Positions 19,237 through 27,556 of a stretch of 64,000 nucleotides of DNA are shown one piece after another (position 1 is the first letter of the stretch; each line of letters begins with the position of its first letter). A program made the translations under genes and the position numbers. The stretch is from Lusitaniella coriacea LEGE 07157 (GTDB lineage: Bacteria; Cyanobacteriota; Cyanobacteriia; Cyanobacteriales; Spirulinaceae), in assembly GCF_015207425.1 (NCBI RefSeq), contig NZ_JADEWZ010000004.1, positions 124,001-188,000 of the forward strand, given 5' to 3'. Below the pieces are notes generated by a model. That model worked only from the letters and a program-made list of their open reading frames with translations, did no database searches and was not told the DNA's origin.

Positions 19237-20058
19237 ATGACAAACCAACTTGATGGAAATTCAGAACAAACCTTAGCAAAAGAACGGCAATTTCACGATC
19301 GCTGGGCATCTGCAATTGACATTGATGGCATTCGAGTCAAAGATTATTTTGAAGCGTGTACGGCTCCAGAAAATCGTTTTATTTTGCAACAAATAGGAGA
19401 AGTTCGCGACAAATTGCTCCTCGATTTAGGTTGTGGTGCGGGAGAAAATAGTGTCTATTTTGCCCAACGGGGCGCACGTTGTATCGCAGCAGATTATTCT
19501 CCTGGAATGGTACAAGTTGCCCTGCAACTTGCAGAAAAAAATAGTGTAAAAATTGAAGGCTGTATGGCAAATGCAATGGCATTGGAATTTCCTGACAATC
19601 ATTTCGATCTCGTCTATGCCGCCAACCTCCTGCACCATATTCCAGACCCTATTATTGCCTTAAATGAAATGCACCGCGTCTTAAAACCCGGTGGAAAAGC
19701 CTGCTTTTGGGACCCCCTCAAGCACAATCCAATTATTAATATTTATCGGCAACTGGCCACAGAAGTTCGCACAGAAGACGAACACCCCTTAGATATAGAA
19801 ATTGTCAAATCCGTTCGAGCCTTATTCGATTGTGTTGCTTACGATACATTTTGGTTGATTTCCCTCTGGACATTTTTACGATTTTATTTAATTGAAAAAG
19901 TCGATCCCAATCAAGAACGGTATTGGAAGAAAATAATCATTGAAAAAGATCGAATTCAACCCAGTTATCAACGCCTAGAAAAATTAGACGAAATTCTCAA
20001 AAAAATCCCTGGTGCAAAACGGATGTGTTGGAATCTTGCCGTTGTAGCAACGAAATAA
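19237..20058 (+). CDS. Class I SAM-dependent methyltransferase
   Basis: 273-residue Methyltransf_11/25-type protein. SAM-binding motif I is LLLDLGCGAGENSVYFA (about residues 63-80), the acidic residue of motif II lies in the CIAADYSPGMVQVA region, and the post-motif region FDLVYAANLLHHIPDP is typical of small-molecule methyltransferases. The C-terminal 100 residues are helical and Trp/Phe-rich, perhaps membrane-associating. The substrate is not deducible. ATG 19237 is preferred over TTG 19231. It is convergent with the pilin-like gene. Confidence 0.87.
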   Translation: MTNQLDGNSEQTLAKERQFHDRWASAIDIDGIRVKDYFEACTAPENRFILQQIGEVRDKLLLDLGCGAGENSVYFAQRGARCIAADYSPGMVQVALQLAEKNSVKIEGCMANAMALEFPDNHFDLVYAANLLHHIPDPIIALNEMHRVLKPGGKACFWDPLKHNPIINIYRQLATEVRTEDEHPLDIEIVKSVRALFDCVAYDTFWLISLWTFLRFYLIEKVDPNQERYWKKIIIEKDRIQPSYQRLEKLDEILKKIPGAKRMCWNLAVVATK

Positions 20059-20067
20059 GCTGTTATA

Positions 20068-20100
20068 TGTAGCAATTCTCACTTTGGTGAGGTAAGCTGT
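20068..20100. repeat. Short repeat with TAGCAATTCTC core
   Basis: TAGCAATTCTCACTT followed by GAGGTAAGCTG directly after the methyltransferase gene; an imperfect second copy is at 16016-16040. Confidence 0.5.
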
Positions 20101-20159
20101 TGTGCATTTGAATGTGTTTTAGCTTCTTTAGAATTGGAACTCTTCTGATACACTAACTT

Positions 20160-20741
20160 TCAAAGCTTTGTGAAATTTTTAGGACAGGTGGGTACGCCAT
20201 TTTGTAACGTCAGTTTGGGATATTGAACGACACTAGATTTTTTCGCTTGACATTCTACTGTGACAGTTAGCATTTCTTTAGTCGCTTCATCGGGAACTAA
20301 AAAAACAGCACCAACAAAATTGGAAATATCTCGCACACCCATCAATTTATCCCACCCACTTGCTTTGGGTGCTTTAGAAATGGCGTAGTGAAAGACCGAA
20401 TTTCCCTCTGTTTGTATGGAATAGCGATAATTTTTGGTTTCCTGGGGAATCCCCGTCTCTAATTCCCCCAGGTTCGCTGTAAATTTTCCCGAATCTAGGG
20501 AATAAACCTGTTGCGCTCGATTCAGCGAACCAATATTGTTTTTTGCCTCTGATTCATATGCTTTAGGCGCACAACCTATCAAACTCCCCAAATTAGCTAA
20601 ACCGATGAGTAGCAAGAGTCCGCCAATGGTTATACCCGATGCAATTTGCAATCCTTTGATGAGGAATTGCAGGGGGGAGAAAGGACGAGGTGTGGTTTGT
20701 GGGGTGTTAAGGGTTCGGGGAGATTTCTTGTGTAATACCAT
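20160..20741 (-). CDS. Type IV pilin-like protein lacking the prepilin cleavage motif
   Basis: 193 residues from ATG 20741 (preceded by GGCAGGACTGAAA; a TTG at 20756 is the alternative). After a basic N-terminus and a hydrophobic segment (IASGITIGGLLLLIGLANLG) comes EAKNNIGSLNRAQQVYSLDSG, followed by KFTANLGELETGI, which closely resembles the segment after the N-terminal helix of cyanobacterial PilA (compare SEAKTYIGSMNRAQQAYYLE, from memory). The canonical G-FTLIE prepilin peptidase site is not present, so it is probably membrane-anchored rather than assembled into pili (inference). A Cys pair is at the C-terminus (VECQAKKS, VPTCPKN). Confidence 0.8.
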   Translation of the reverse strand: MVLHKKSPRTLNTPQTTPRPFSPLQFLIKGLQIASGITIGGLLLLIGLANLGSLIGCAPKAYESEAKNNIGSLNRAQQVYSLDSGKFTANLGELETGIPQETKNYRYSIQTEGNSVFHYAISKAPKASGWDKLMGVRDISNFVGAVFLVPDEATKEMLTVTVECQAKKSSVVQYPKLTLQNGVPTCPKNFTKL

Positions 20742-20813
20742 TTTCAGTCCTGCCAAATCAGCTACTTATACATACCTCTGAGGGAGTTGGTTCTATGCAC
20801 GAGGATATCTCGG

Positions 20814-20872
20814 CTGCTATAGCCAGGAATATTTACATTGGCGAAGGTGAATTGGGAGAGTTTGATGAAATG
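20814..20872. repeat. Partial copy of the TATAGC repeat family
   Basis: GCTATAGCCAGGA, then GAAGGTGAATTGGGAGAGTTTG with minor changes, matches the left half of the element at 25680-25783. No matching right terminal repeat is obvious here. Confidence 0.6.
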
Positions 20873-20969
20873 GGTGTTGGTGGGACAATCTTGGTAAAAC
20901 GAAAAATCGCGCTTAGTTCCTCAAACCTATGTACGATAGGGATTAAACTTGTTTCAACGCGCACATTGA

Positions 20970-22733
20970 ATGCCTAATCCCTTTTCGCAACAAACAATTC
21001 AAAAATGGTTCGCTCAAAAAGACAATCGAATTGTACTGGCGTGGTTAATTGGCGGGTTGATTCTGCGTTGCATCATCGCATATTGGCTGTATCCCGGTTT
21101 TGACGAAGCCTACTACTACCTCTACAGTTTGCACCTAGACTGGAGTTACTTCGATCATCCCGTATTGGTTGCCCTGACGACGGGTTTGGGGGTTTGGTTA
21201 ACGGGAGTCGTGTCTCAATTTACGTTGCGGATTGGGACATTGATTTTATATACGGGAAGCTTGTGGTTGCTCTATTTGACGGGAGTGCAACTATTTGGCA
21301 AAAAAGCGGGTCAATGGACGCTCGCGATCGCGTCCGTTATTCCTATTTTTACCATCGGCTTTGGCGTTTTAACAATGCCCGACAGTTCCCTAATCTTCTT
21401 CTGGAGTGCAACCTTATATTGCGCTGCTTGTGAATTCTTTCCCAAGTCTGCCTCAAACCAACACAACATTTCTCCAACTCATCAGGGACAAAATGTTTCC
21501 CCTTCCCCCTTACCCCATACCCAAACCGAGCAAAATTACACCTCACCCGCACTACCCTACCAACCCACCTATCGCCTTGCACTCCTGGGAATTCTCGTGG
21601 GATTAACCTGTTTGGGAAAATATCACGGATTTATCCTTGGTGTTGGACTGTGGGGATTTGTTCTTACCAGTTCTCGCCATCGCCGTGCCTTTGCTTCCAC
21701 CTGGACGTATCTCGGTATTATTTTATTTATCCTCACCCTTTTCCCCTTGTGGTACTGGAACGCACAACACGATTGGGTATCCTTCCGCTTCCAACTCTCC
21801 TCCCGCTTTGAACCCGAACTCAACGCTCCCAAACCGGGATACAATCCCCTCAATGTATTGGTTGTATTTCTTTCGGGATTGGCTTACCTCTTCCCCACAA
21901 TGGGAATTCCTCTCTGGTGGGTGACAGTGCGAGGATTATGGTTGAGTGCAAAAAATAAACTGCAAAACCTGCACTCGATACAACTCTCCAAAACCTGGCT
22001 CATTCTTTGCATTTCTCTCCCCGTCACCTTGGGTTTTACCCTCCTCGGCGGCAAAGAGCAAATCTTAGCGGGGTGGCCCATGCCGGGATTTTGGGGGTTA
22101 ACCTTGTTATTGGGAGAACGTGCAGCAAATTGGGAAAAACACTCCAGGAAGTGGATACGTCGCTGGTTGTGGGGAACGGCATTCTTTCTCCTTCCTATCC
22201 TTTTCCTGGCACTTTTACACCTCAATCTGGGAACGCTGCAAAAACCCAGTCAATACGCATTATTTGGCGGTTTTATCGCACCGAAAAACGATCCTTCTAG
22301 GGAACTCATCGATACTTCGCAATTGCAACAAGGTTTTGTTGACTCTCCTGTTTTAAATCAAGCGTTGCAAGAATCGAGTTTTGTTGCCACCAATGCCTAC
22401 TATTTAGGAGGATTAATTGGCATGGCACTCATTCCAGTTAAACCCATTCCCATTGTTTGTTTTAGCGAAGATATGCGCGGGTTTGCTACTTGGTCGCATC
22501 CAGAGGAATTTTTAGGGAAGGATGGATTGTATATTACCCTGGAACGTTTCCATAAAATGGAGAAATTGAATCGGGAATTTAGCGGCTATTTTACTCGCTT
22601 TGTCGAGATAGGAACCGTGCCATTAAAGCGCGGTGGCGCAGAAACGGAGGTGTTTCACGTTTATCGGGTAGAGAAGATGCTCAAGCCTTATCCTCGCTCT
22701 GAAATTGATGCTTTGGCAAATTTTCCGGCATAA
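20970..22733 (+). CDS. GT39/ArnT-like membrane glycosyltransferase
   Basis: 587-residue polytopic protein of the PMT/ArnT (GT39/GT83) superfamily, which transfers sugars from polyprenyl-phosphate carriers on the periplasmic side. The catalytic-loop acidic motif is FDEAYYYLYSLHLDWSYFDHP near residue 45; about ten hydrophobic segments follow. A low-complexity Ser/Pro/His insert (about residues 160-195) interrupts the TM region. The acceptor is unknown. The family D repeat begins 12 bp after its stop. Confidence 0.87.
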   Translation: MPNPFSQQTIQKWFAQKDNRIVLAWLIGGLILRCIIAYWLYPGFDEAYYYLYSLHLDWSYFDHPVLVALTTGLGVWLTGVVSQFTLRIGTLILYTGSLWLLYLTGVQLFGKKAGQWTLAIASVIPIFTIGFGVLTMPDSSLIFFWSATLYCAACEFFPKSASNQHNISPTHQGQNVSPSPLPHTQTEQNYTSPALPYQPTYRLALLGILVGLTCLGKYHGFILGVGLWGFVLTSSRHRRAFASTWTYLGIILFILTLFPLWYWNAQHDWVSFRFQLSSRFEPELNAPKPGYNPLNVLVVFLSGLAYLFPTMGIPLWWVTVRGLWLSAKNKLQNLHSIQLSKTWLILCISLPVTLGFTLLGGKEQILAGWPMPGFWGLTLLLGERAANWEKHSRKWIRRWLWGTAFFLLPILFLALLHLNLGTLQKPSQYALFGGFIAPKNDPSRELIDTSQLQQGFVDSPVLNQALQESSFVATNAYYLGGLIGMALIPVKPIPIVCFSEDMRGFATWSHPEEFLGKDGLYITLERFHKMEKLNREFSGYFTRFVEIGTVPLKRGGAETEVFHVYRVEKMLKPYPRSEIDALANFPA

Positions 22734-22745
22734 CCTACCCTTGAC

Positions 22746-22770
22746 ATAAAATCCGGTTGAATGCCCTCAG
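22746..22770 (+). repeat. Dispersed repeat family D, copy 2
   Basis: ATAAAATCCGGTTGAATGCC plus CTCAG, 12 bp behind the GT39 stop, sense orientation. It matches the copy at 10213-10239 with one difference over 25 bp. Confidence 0.8.
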
Positions 22771-22894
22771 TGCAGAGAGTAAGGGAGCTGGGGAAGCTGG
22801 GGGAGTTTTTTGGGGAGACACGGTGAATTTTTATGATGTGCAATTAGAAGGATTTGATATGAGACTGAGGTTTCGGATTGGCAAGGATGAGTCG

Positions 22895-23998
22895 TCAAGA
22901 TTCTAGCCAGGGTGCAAATTCTTCTGCAAAACGGTCTGCTAAAATCGCCGCTCGAATTTCTTGGGTGAACCGAATCAATTCAGTGACATTGTGGAGCGAA
23001 ATGAGGATGTAGCCGAGCATTTCCCGCGATTTAATCAAATGGTTCAAATAGGCGCGGCTGTGGCGCTGACAGGCAGCACAGGGACAGGTTTCATCGAGGG
23101 GTCGGTAGTCCTCTTTGAACCGCGCGTTTTTGAGGTTCCAGCGCTCTCCCCGAACTAAGGCTGCGCCGTGTCTTCCGAGGCGGGTGGGAATCACGCAGTC
23201 AAACAAATCAATTCCAGACGCGATCGCGCGCGCCATTTCCCGATAGGTTCCCACCCCCATCAGATAGCGAGGTTTGGCTTCGGGTAAAAGGGGCGCAATT
23301 GCTTTAACAATTTCGTGAATAAATTCCGGCGGTTCTCCCACGCTTACGCCGCCAATGGCATAACCCGGAAGGTCTAATTCTATCAATGCACGAGCCGCTT
23401 CCTCTCGTAAATCCAGGTGAACGCCTCCCTGAACGATTCCGAATAAAGCTTGTTCTTGGGGACGCTGGTGAGCGCGAATGCAGCGTTCTAACCAACGATA
23501 GGTTCGATCCGTTGCGTCTTTAACCGCCGAGCGTTCTGCGGGGTAGGGAGGACATTCATCGAATGCCATAATCACATCAGCACCCAAGGCATTTTGAATC
23601 GCGATCGCGCGTTCTGGGGTTAAATTAATTTTGCGTCCGTCTCTGGGAGAACGAAAAATCACCCCCTCTTCCGAGATTTGACGCAGTTTGCTCAAACTAA
23701 AAACTTGAAATCCCCCCGAATCCGTGAGAATCGGCTGCTCCCATCCCATAAAAGCGTGCAACCCCCCAGCCGCTTCGATAATCGTTTCTGTGGGTTGCAA
23801 ATGAAGATGATAGGTATTCGCCAGGATCATCTGCGATCCCGCTTGCTCCAACTGCTCTGGGGTCAAGCCTTTAACCGTTGCTAGGGTTCCCACGGGCATA
23901 AAGCGCGGCGTTTCGACCCGTCCGTGAGGCGTGTGAAAAACCCCAGCTCTGGCTTGTGTCTGAGTGCAATTTGCTTGAAGTTGAAAGGAAAATCCCAC
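22895..23998 (-). CDS. tgt: tRNA-guanine transglycosylase
   Basis: Exchanges guanine-34 for a queuine precursor (preQ1) in tRNAs with GUN anticodons. The 367-residue product has the full TIM-barrel signature: [17 protein letters not shown], the nucleophile region [26 protein letters not shown], the [13 protein letters not shown] loop, the [12 protein letters not shown] segment, [14 protein letters not shown], and the zinc site [17 protein letters not shown]. The start used is GTG 23998, giving [11 protein letters not shown], the expected cyanobacterial N-terminus. Confidence 0.96.
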   Translation of the reverse strand: MGFSFQLQANCTQTQARAGVFHTPHGRVETPRFMPVGTLATVKGLTPEQLEQAGSQMILANTYHLHLQPTETIIEAAGGLHAFMGWEQPILTDSGGFQVFSLSKLRQISEEGVIFRSPRDGRKINLTPERAIAIQNALGADVIMAFDECPPYPAERSAVKDATDRTYRWLERCIRAHQRPQEQALFGIVQGGVHLDLREEAARALIELDLPGYAIGGVSVGEPPEFIHEIVKAIAPLLPEAKPRYLMGVGTYREMARAIASGIDLFDCVIPTRLGRHGAALVRGERWNLKNARFKEDYRPLDETCPCAACQRHSRAYLNHLIKSREMLGYILISLHNVTELIRFTQEIRAAILADRFAEEFAPWLES

Positions 23999-24115
23999 AA
24001 ATTAATTATGAACGACGAGAAGACTACTTTAACAGCGAATCCCTTCGCCGCCAACGGGTAGAATTCCCCTCTGTACAGGACAAAAAATGAAATGCCTGAG
24101 AAATAACGTGTTTTT

Positions 24116-24167
24116 GTAGGTTGGTGTTGAGCAAGAGCGAAACCCAACAAAAGTTGTAAGTCTTGCC
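24116..24167 (-). repeat. Repeat family B (GTAGGTTGG element), truncated copy
   Basis: GTAGGTTGGTGTTGAGCAAG, AGCGAAACCCAACAAAA and GTTGTAAGTCTTGCC correspond to one half of the full elements at 53448-53535 and 59521-59609, in inverted orientation. The remaining half with the second terminal repeat is missing. Confidence 0.75.
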
Positions 24168-24232
24168 TGAAACCCTGACTCGACTGTTATTGATTCTGAG
24201 GATTCCCTTTATCCAAAAAGGATTTTAGGCAA

Positions 24233-24246
24233 TTCACATCAGGCGT
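24233..24246 (-). repeat. Head fragment of dispersed repeat family A
   Basis: On the - strand ACGCCTGATGTGAA begins 5 bp after the TAG stop of the 150-residue gene ending at 24252, in sense orientation. The heptamers and tail of the family are not present. Confidence 0.55.
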
Positions 24247-24251
24247 AACTT

Positions 24252-24704
24252 CTAAAAAGGACAATCCTCGTCGTCGATTTGCACGTCCCACTTTGCCGAT
24301 AAAACCTGAGTCACCATTGCTTCAAGGGTATCGACATCCCAATTTTGTTCGACTTCGCGCTCTTGCAGGAGATTGGAGAGTGGAATCAGCCGCAGTTGGC
24401 GATTATCTTGAATGAGGTCGAAGTGGGTTTCTCCAGTCGGCGATTGAGCCAGTTGGAGATAGTCGAAACTGTGAATATTGAGATACAAAGCGTGGTTGGC
24501 AATCAGCGTTGATTGATTGAAGTCGGCGAAAACTTCTAAGATATAGCCTTCGCCTTCGTTTTGAAGTCGATCGTCAAGGGTATGGATATAGCGCACGCGA
24601 CCTAAAGAACTGAGGAGGCGACGAATATCATCCTTATTAACAACAATCCCCGTGTCGATGATGCAAGGGGCGGGGACAGATTGTGAAAATTGGTCGTAAC
24701 TCAT
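24252..24704 (-). CDS. Conserved-looking small protein, function unknown
   Basis: 150 residues from ATG 24704 (MSYDQFSQSVPAPCIIDTGI); the frame continues upstream to 24770 but ATG 24704 gives the more natural N-terminus. The sequence is a mixed alpha/beta soluble protein with an acidic C-terminus (AKWDVQIDDEDCPF). There are no signal peptide, TM segment or catalytic motif that I recognise. It lies between tgt and cobS, divergent from cobS. I cannot assign a function. Confidence 0.75.
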   Translation of the reverse strand: MSYDQFSQSVPAPCIIDTGIVVNKDDIRRLLSSLGRVRYIHTLDDRLQNEGEGYILEVFADFNQSTLIANHALYLNIHSFDYLQLAQSPTGETHFDLIQDNRQLRLIPLSNLLQEREVEQNWDVDTLEAMVTQVLSAKWDVQIDDEDCPF

Positions 24705-24910
24705 GGGAAAAAGCGGTTGATGCGAGCAAAGCTTGTGCCGATATTGCCATGTACGAGAAGTACCGAACAAGAGCCTTTAGAGCAACATACTTGGAAAAAA
24801 AGTATGTTCTGACACAATCTTATCCCAATATTTTGGCATCGCGCAGTAAAATTCTGGCAGCAGCAAGATCGAGGTTTGTTCGCGATCGCGCGGCAGTGAG
24901 GAGATAAGGG

Positions 24911-25672
24911 ATGAAAGGTTTGATTTCACAGGGATTGAGCTGCTGGCGCTCTTTACTGGGAGCAGTTATTTTTTACACTTGTATTCCCCTCCCATCCCAT
25001 TGGAAATTGGAGTTCGAGCGGATTGCGCGCTGGGCCCCTTTAATTGGAGTGGGAATTGGCGGTTTGTTGGGGGTTGTGGATAGGGGATTGGCTGCGGTGG
25101 AAATGCCTTTGGGGATGCGCAGTGCTGTTGAGATCGCGCTGTGGGTTGCCCTGACGGGGGGATTACATTTGGATGGGGCGATGGATGCGGCAGATGGTTT
25201 GGCGGTAGGAGATCCGCAACGGCGGTTGGCAGTGATGCGCGATAGCCATACAGGAGCCTTTGGCGCGATCGCGCTCGTTCTTCTATTACTCCTCAAATTT
25301 GCCGCATTGAGCGAACTGCACGTCGATCGAGGCTGGGGATTGGCTATTGCTGCCGGGTGGGGGCGTTGGGGACAAGTTGCCGCGATCGCGCTCTATCCCT
25401 ATCTCAGAACCGAGGGAAAAGGTGCATTCCACAAAACCGCTCTCAAACCTCCCCAAGATGTTTTATTGGGGTTCTTCGTCCTTCTGGGGTTGAGCAGATG
25501 GCAATTTATTGTTTGCGGACAAGGGGGAGAAATGGTGATAGTGGGGAGCGCGATCGCGCTCCTGGTGGGATTCTGGTTTTATCGCCAACTGGGGGGACAC
25601 ACCGGAGACACCTACGGCGCAGTCGTTGAGTGGACGGAAGCTTTTCTGCTCTGCATTTTTGCAACCTTATAA
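24911..25672 (+). CDS. cobS: Adenosylcobinamide-GDP ribazoletransferase (cobalamin synthase)
   Basis: Membrane enzyme joining adenosylcobinamide-GDP with the lower-ligand riboside in the last steps of B12 assembly. The 253-residue product starts with FYTCIPLPSHW and has the metal-binding GGLHLDGAMDAADGLAVG, the RLAVMRDSHTGAFGAIAL segment and about five TM stretches, with GHTGDTYGAVVEWTEAFLL near the end. All match CobS. Confidence 0.95.
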   Translation: MKGLISQGLSCWRSLLGAVIFYTCIPLPSHWKLEFERIARWAPLIGVGIGGLLGVVDRGLAAVEMPLGMRSAVEIALWVALTGGLHLDGAMDAADGLAVGDPQRRLAVMRDSHTGAFGAIALVLLLLLKFAALSELHVDRGWGLAIAAGWGRWGQVAAIALYPYLRTEGKGAFHKTALKPPQDVLLGFFVLLGLSRWQFIVCGQGGEMVIVGSAIALLVGFWFYRQLGGHTGDTYGAVVEWTEAFLLCIFATL

Positions 25673-25679
25673 CCCCAGT

Positions 25680-25783
25680 TATAGCTATAGCCAGGAGTAT
25701 TAGGACATCGGTGAAGGAGAACCGGGGGAGTTTGGGAAAGATGTGAATTTGGACTATCCGAACTCATTATGGCTACAGCTATA
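25680..25783. repeat. Fold-back (MITE-like) element, TATAGC ends, 104 bp
   Basis: Terminal inverted repeats TATAGCTATAGCC (25680-25692) and GGCTACAGCTATA (25771-25783) match at 12 of 13 positions. The interior shares TTAGGACATCG with the 106-bp element at 59348-59453 and CAGGA...GAAGG...GGGAGTTTG with 20814-20872. It sits between the convergent cobS and PPC genes. Confidence 0.75.
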
Positions 25784-25790
25784 AAACCCC

Positions 25791-26231
25791 CTAAATCGGT
25801 CGCAAGCGCGTCACCTTCAACGTAAAATCCCCTCCTCCCGTTTCGCCAAAAGCGCGAACGCGCACGATATATTCGCCGGTTTCGGAGATTCGGGCAAACA
25901 GTAGCGAATTAGTCGAACCATCGGGACCATCATCATTTTCTGCCACTGTCGATCCGTCTGCTGAAATTAATGTCACAATCGTATCGAATTCATCGGAGAG
26001 CAGATCGATGGCAACTTGGTCGCCATTTTCCAAACTCACTCGATAATCGCGAGCAAATCCCCCTTCCCCAGTGGGAATGTCCTTATCCGAGAGAACATCG
26101 TCAATCTCATTCCCAGATAATGGCTGAGGGTTATAAAGTGGCTGCGCTTGGAGGGGTGATGCTTCAAACGCCACGATGGCAGCAGCAAAGAGTAATGGGG
26201 AAAACCAACGGTAGGCATAGGATGGGGTCAT
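25791..26231 (-). CDS. Secreted PPC-domain protein
   Basis: 146 residues with an N-terminal signal peptide (about residues 1-29, ending LQAQP). The remainder is one bacterial pre-peptidase C-terminal (PPC) beta-sandwich: FARDYRVSLENGDQVAIDLL, TIVTLISADGSTVAENDDG, and the final ETGEYIVRVRAFGETGGGDF. PPC domains usually sit behind secreted proteases, but here the domain stands alone. It is probably periplasmic or extracellular, perhaps a binding module. Confidence 0.85.
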   Translation of the reverse strand: MTPSYAYRWFSPLLFAAAIVAFEASPLQAQPLYNPQPLSGNEIDDVLSDKDIPTGEGGFARDYRVSLENGDQVAIDLLSDEFDTIVTLISADGSTVAENDDGPDGSTNSLLFARISETGEYIVRVRAFGETGGGDFTLKVTRLRPI

Positions 26232-26552
26232 AAAACATCCGGATCTATACTTGAACCCGTTTATTATGTCCTAATTTATCCACAAATAAAGTTACAGTTC
26301 GTTTCCCCGCGTTTATCCCTACCCTAATCTTAAAACCATCCTCCGATCGCGATGTTACAACAATTAACTCAAGCTTGAGACATATCTTTATCTCAAGTAT
26401 GGAGGGGATTTCAGGAATAAAATTCAAGAATTTACTGCGAGTCGTTCGGGAAAAATACAGGACAAGTTTTGAGATTTACAGAATTTTCACATACGTCCGA
26501 TAAGCTTGGGTCGCCAAGGTTTACACCACCGAGTGATGGGTAACTAAAAATT
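26232..26552. other. Divergent spacer PPC gene / receiver pair
   Basis: 321 bp, AT-rich, presumably with promoters for both directions. A short - strand frame at 26245-26427 exists but has no ribosome-binding site or recognisable product. No repeat found. Confidence 0.5.
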
Positions 26553-27044
26553 ATGACTGTTGGACCATTCTCTCTTTCGTTTACTGCTGTTACGCTTGTC
26601 GATCGGCTGCACGAGAAACGATTTTTTCAAAAAGTGAGTCACTCTACGGGCAAAACGCTTTTACTCATCGATCCTGAAGACGATCTCCGCGAAGTGACTC
26701 AAACGGGTTTAGAGCTAACCACGAATTGGAAGATATTCACTGCTCCATCCTATACTGAGGGCTTAAGACTCGCGATCGCGCAAAAACCCGATGCGATTTT
26801 GGTCAATGGGTCGATGATCGATTTAGAATATTCAGCAATTTTCAACCAACTCGATTCTCACCCCGTCACCGAAAATATCCCCATTATTGCCATTAGCGAT
26901 CGCGTTCGACTCGGAGACAAAGTACAATTTGCTCAACTGGGAGTGATGGATGTCATTGCTAAACCCTTTGATTCTGCTAACTTAGGACAACAGATAGCAA
27001 CGTTTCTTCAATGGAATGCGAGCTATCCTTCCCCCTACGATTAA
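26553..27044 (+). CDS. Degenerate receiver-domain protein (pseudo-receiver)
   Basis: 163 residues: a 33-residue N-terminal extension and one receiver-like domain. Compared with the intact paralogue at 27103-27480, the phospho-acceptor Asp is replaced by Asn (N85 in DAILVNGSMID versus D55 in DAILLDVMMPD). One acidic-pocket residue is Pro (IDPEDD versus IDDEAD). The switch Thr region is AISD instead of FLTA. The Lys of AKPFD is kept. Phosphorylation is therefore unlikely, and it may bind partners constitutively (inference). The two receivers share many positions and look like a tandem duplication. Confidence 0.88.
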   Translation: MTVGPFSLSFTAVTLVDRLHEKRFFQKVSHSTGKTLLLIDPEDDLREVTQTGLELTTNWKIFTAPSYTEGLRLAIAQKPDAILVNGSMIDLEYSAIFNQLDSHPVTENIPIIAISDRVRLGDKVQFAQLGVMDVIAKPFDSANLGQQIATFLQWNASYPSPYD

Positions 27045-27102
27045 ACTAGCAATAGCAGTGATTTTAATTGAGCGCGCGATCGCGCCTACACAAGAAACCA
27101 AA

Positions 27103-27480
27103 ATGGTGGAACGGCGAATTCTAATTATTGATGACGAAGCAGATATCCGAGAAGTGGCTCAACTGAGTCTTGAAATCAGTAACGATTGGGAAGTTCTGAC
27201 CGCCTCTTCAGGAAAGGAAGGACTTAAAATGGCTGTGGCTCATCGACCCGATGCGATTCTTTTGGATGTGATGATGCCGGATATGGATGGGCCAACCACT
27301 TGGGAAAATCTACAACAAGACCCCACCACAAAAGATATTCCCGTTATTTTTCTCACGGCAAAAGTTCAAGCTGCCGAACAGCGTCGATACGCACAGTTAG
27401 GCATAACCGCCGTTTTAACCAAACCTTTCGATCCCCTGACCTTAGCCGATCACATCGTACAAACCTTAAAATGGGTTTGA
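27103..27480 (+). CDS. Response-regulator receiver protein
   Basis: 125-residue CheY-like domain with all key residues: D10/D11 (ILIIDDEAD), D55 (LLDVMMPD), the Thr in VIFLTAK and the Lys in LTKPFD. ATG 27103 gives MVERRILIIDDE, the natural start; the frame is open back to 27016, overlapping the pseudo-receiver gene, but that extension looks non-coding. There is no output domain. The multi-PAS kinase starts 76 bp after it on the same strand and is the likely partner (inference). Confidence 0.92.
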   Translation: MVERRILIIDDEADIREVAQLSLEISNDWEVLTASSGKEGLKMAVAHRPDAILLDVMMPDMDGPTTWENLQQDPTTKDIPVIFLTAKVQAAEQRRYAQLGITAVLTKPFDPLTLADHIVQTLKWV

Positions 27481-27506
27481 CCTGGCAAAAAGACTTAAAA
27501 TTATAG

Positions 27507-27541
27507 TGTTTAGGAAGTCGATAAAGTCGCTTTCCTAAACA
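27507..27541 (+). promoter_or_regulatory. 10-bp-stem hairpin between receiver and kinase genes
   Basis: Perfect stem TGTTTAGGAA / TTCCTAAACA with a 15-nt loop (GTCGATAAAGTCGCT), ending 15 bp before the kinase start. There is no T-run, so attenuation, RNA processing or protein binding are possibilities rather than a simple terminator. Confidence 0.55.
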
Positions 27542-27556
27542 TTCCTGAATAATGCT

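Larger units (their letters stand above)
23999..24251. other. Repeat-rich spacer
   Basis: Contains TGTACAGGACAAAAAATG at 24072-24089, a truncated copy of repeat family B at 24116-24167, and a family A head (ACGCCTGATGTGAA, - strand) at 24233-24246. No gene seen. Confidence 0.6.

Noticed and set aside
20795-20977. 60-codon frame upstream of the GT39 gene
   Set aside because: It runs through a partial TATAGC repeat copy; the apparent protein is translated repeat.
24683-24907. 74-codon + strand frame before cobS
   Set aside because: Overlaps the start of the divergent 150-residue gene and has no family features; likely just the cobS upstream region.
26245-26427. 60-codon - strand frame in the divergent spacer
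   Set aside because: Non-ATG start, no Shine-Dalgarno, no recognisable features, in a promoter region.
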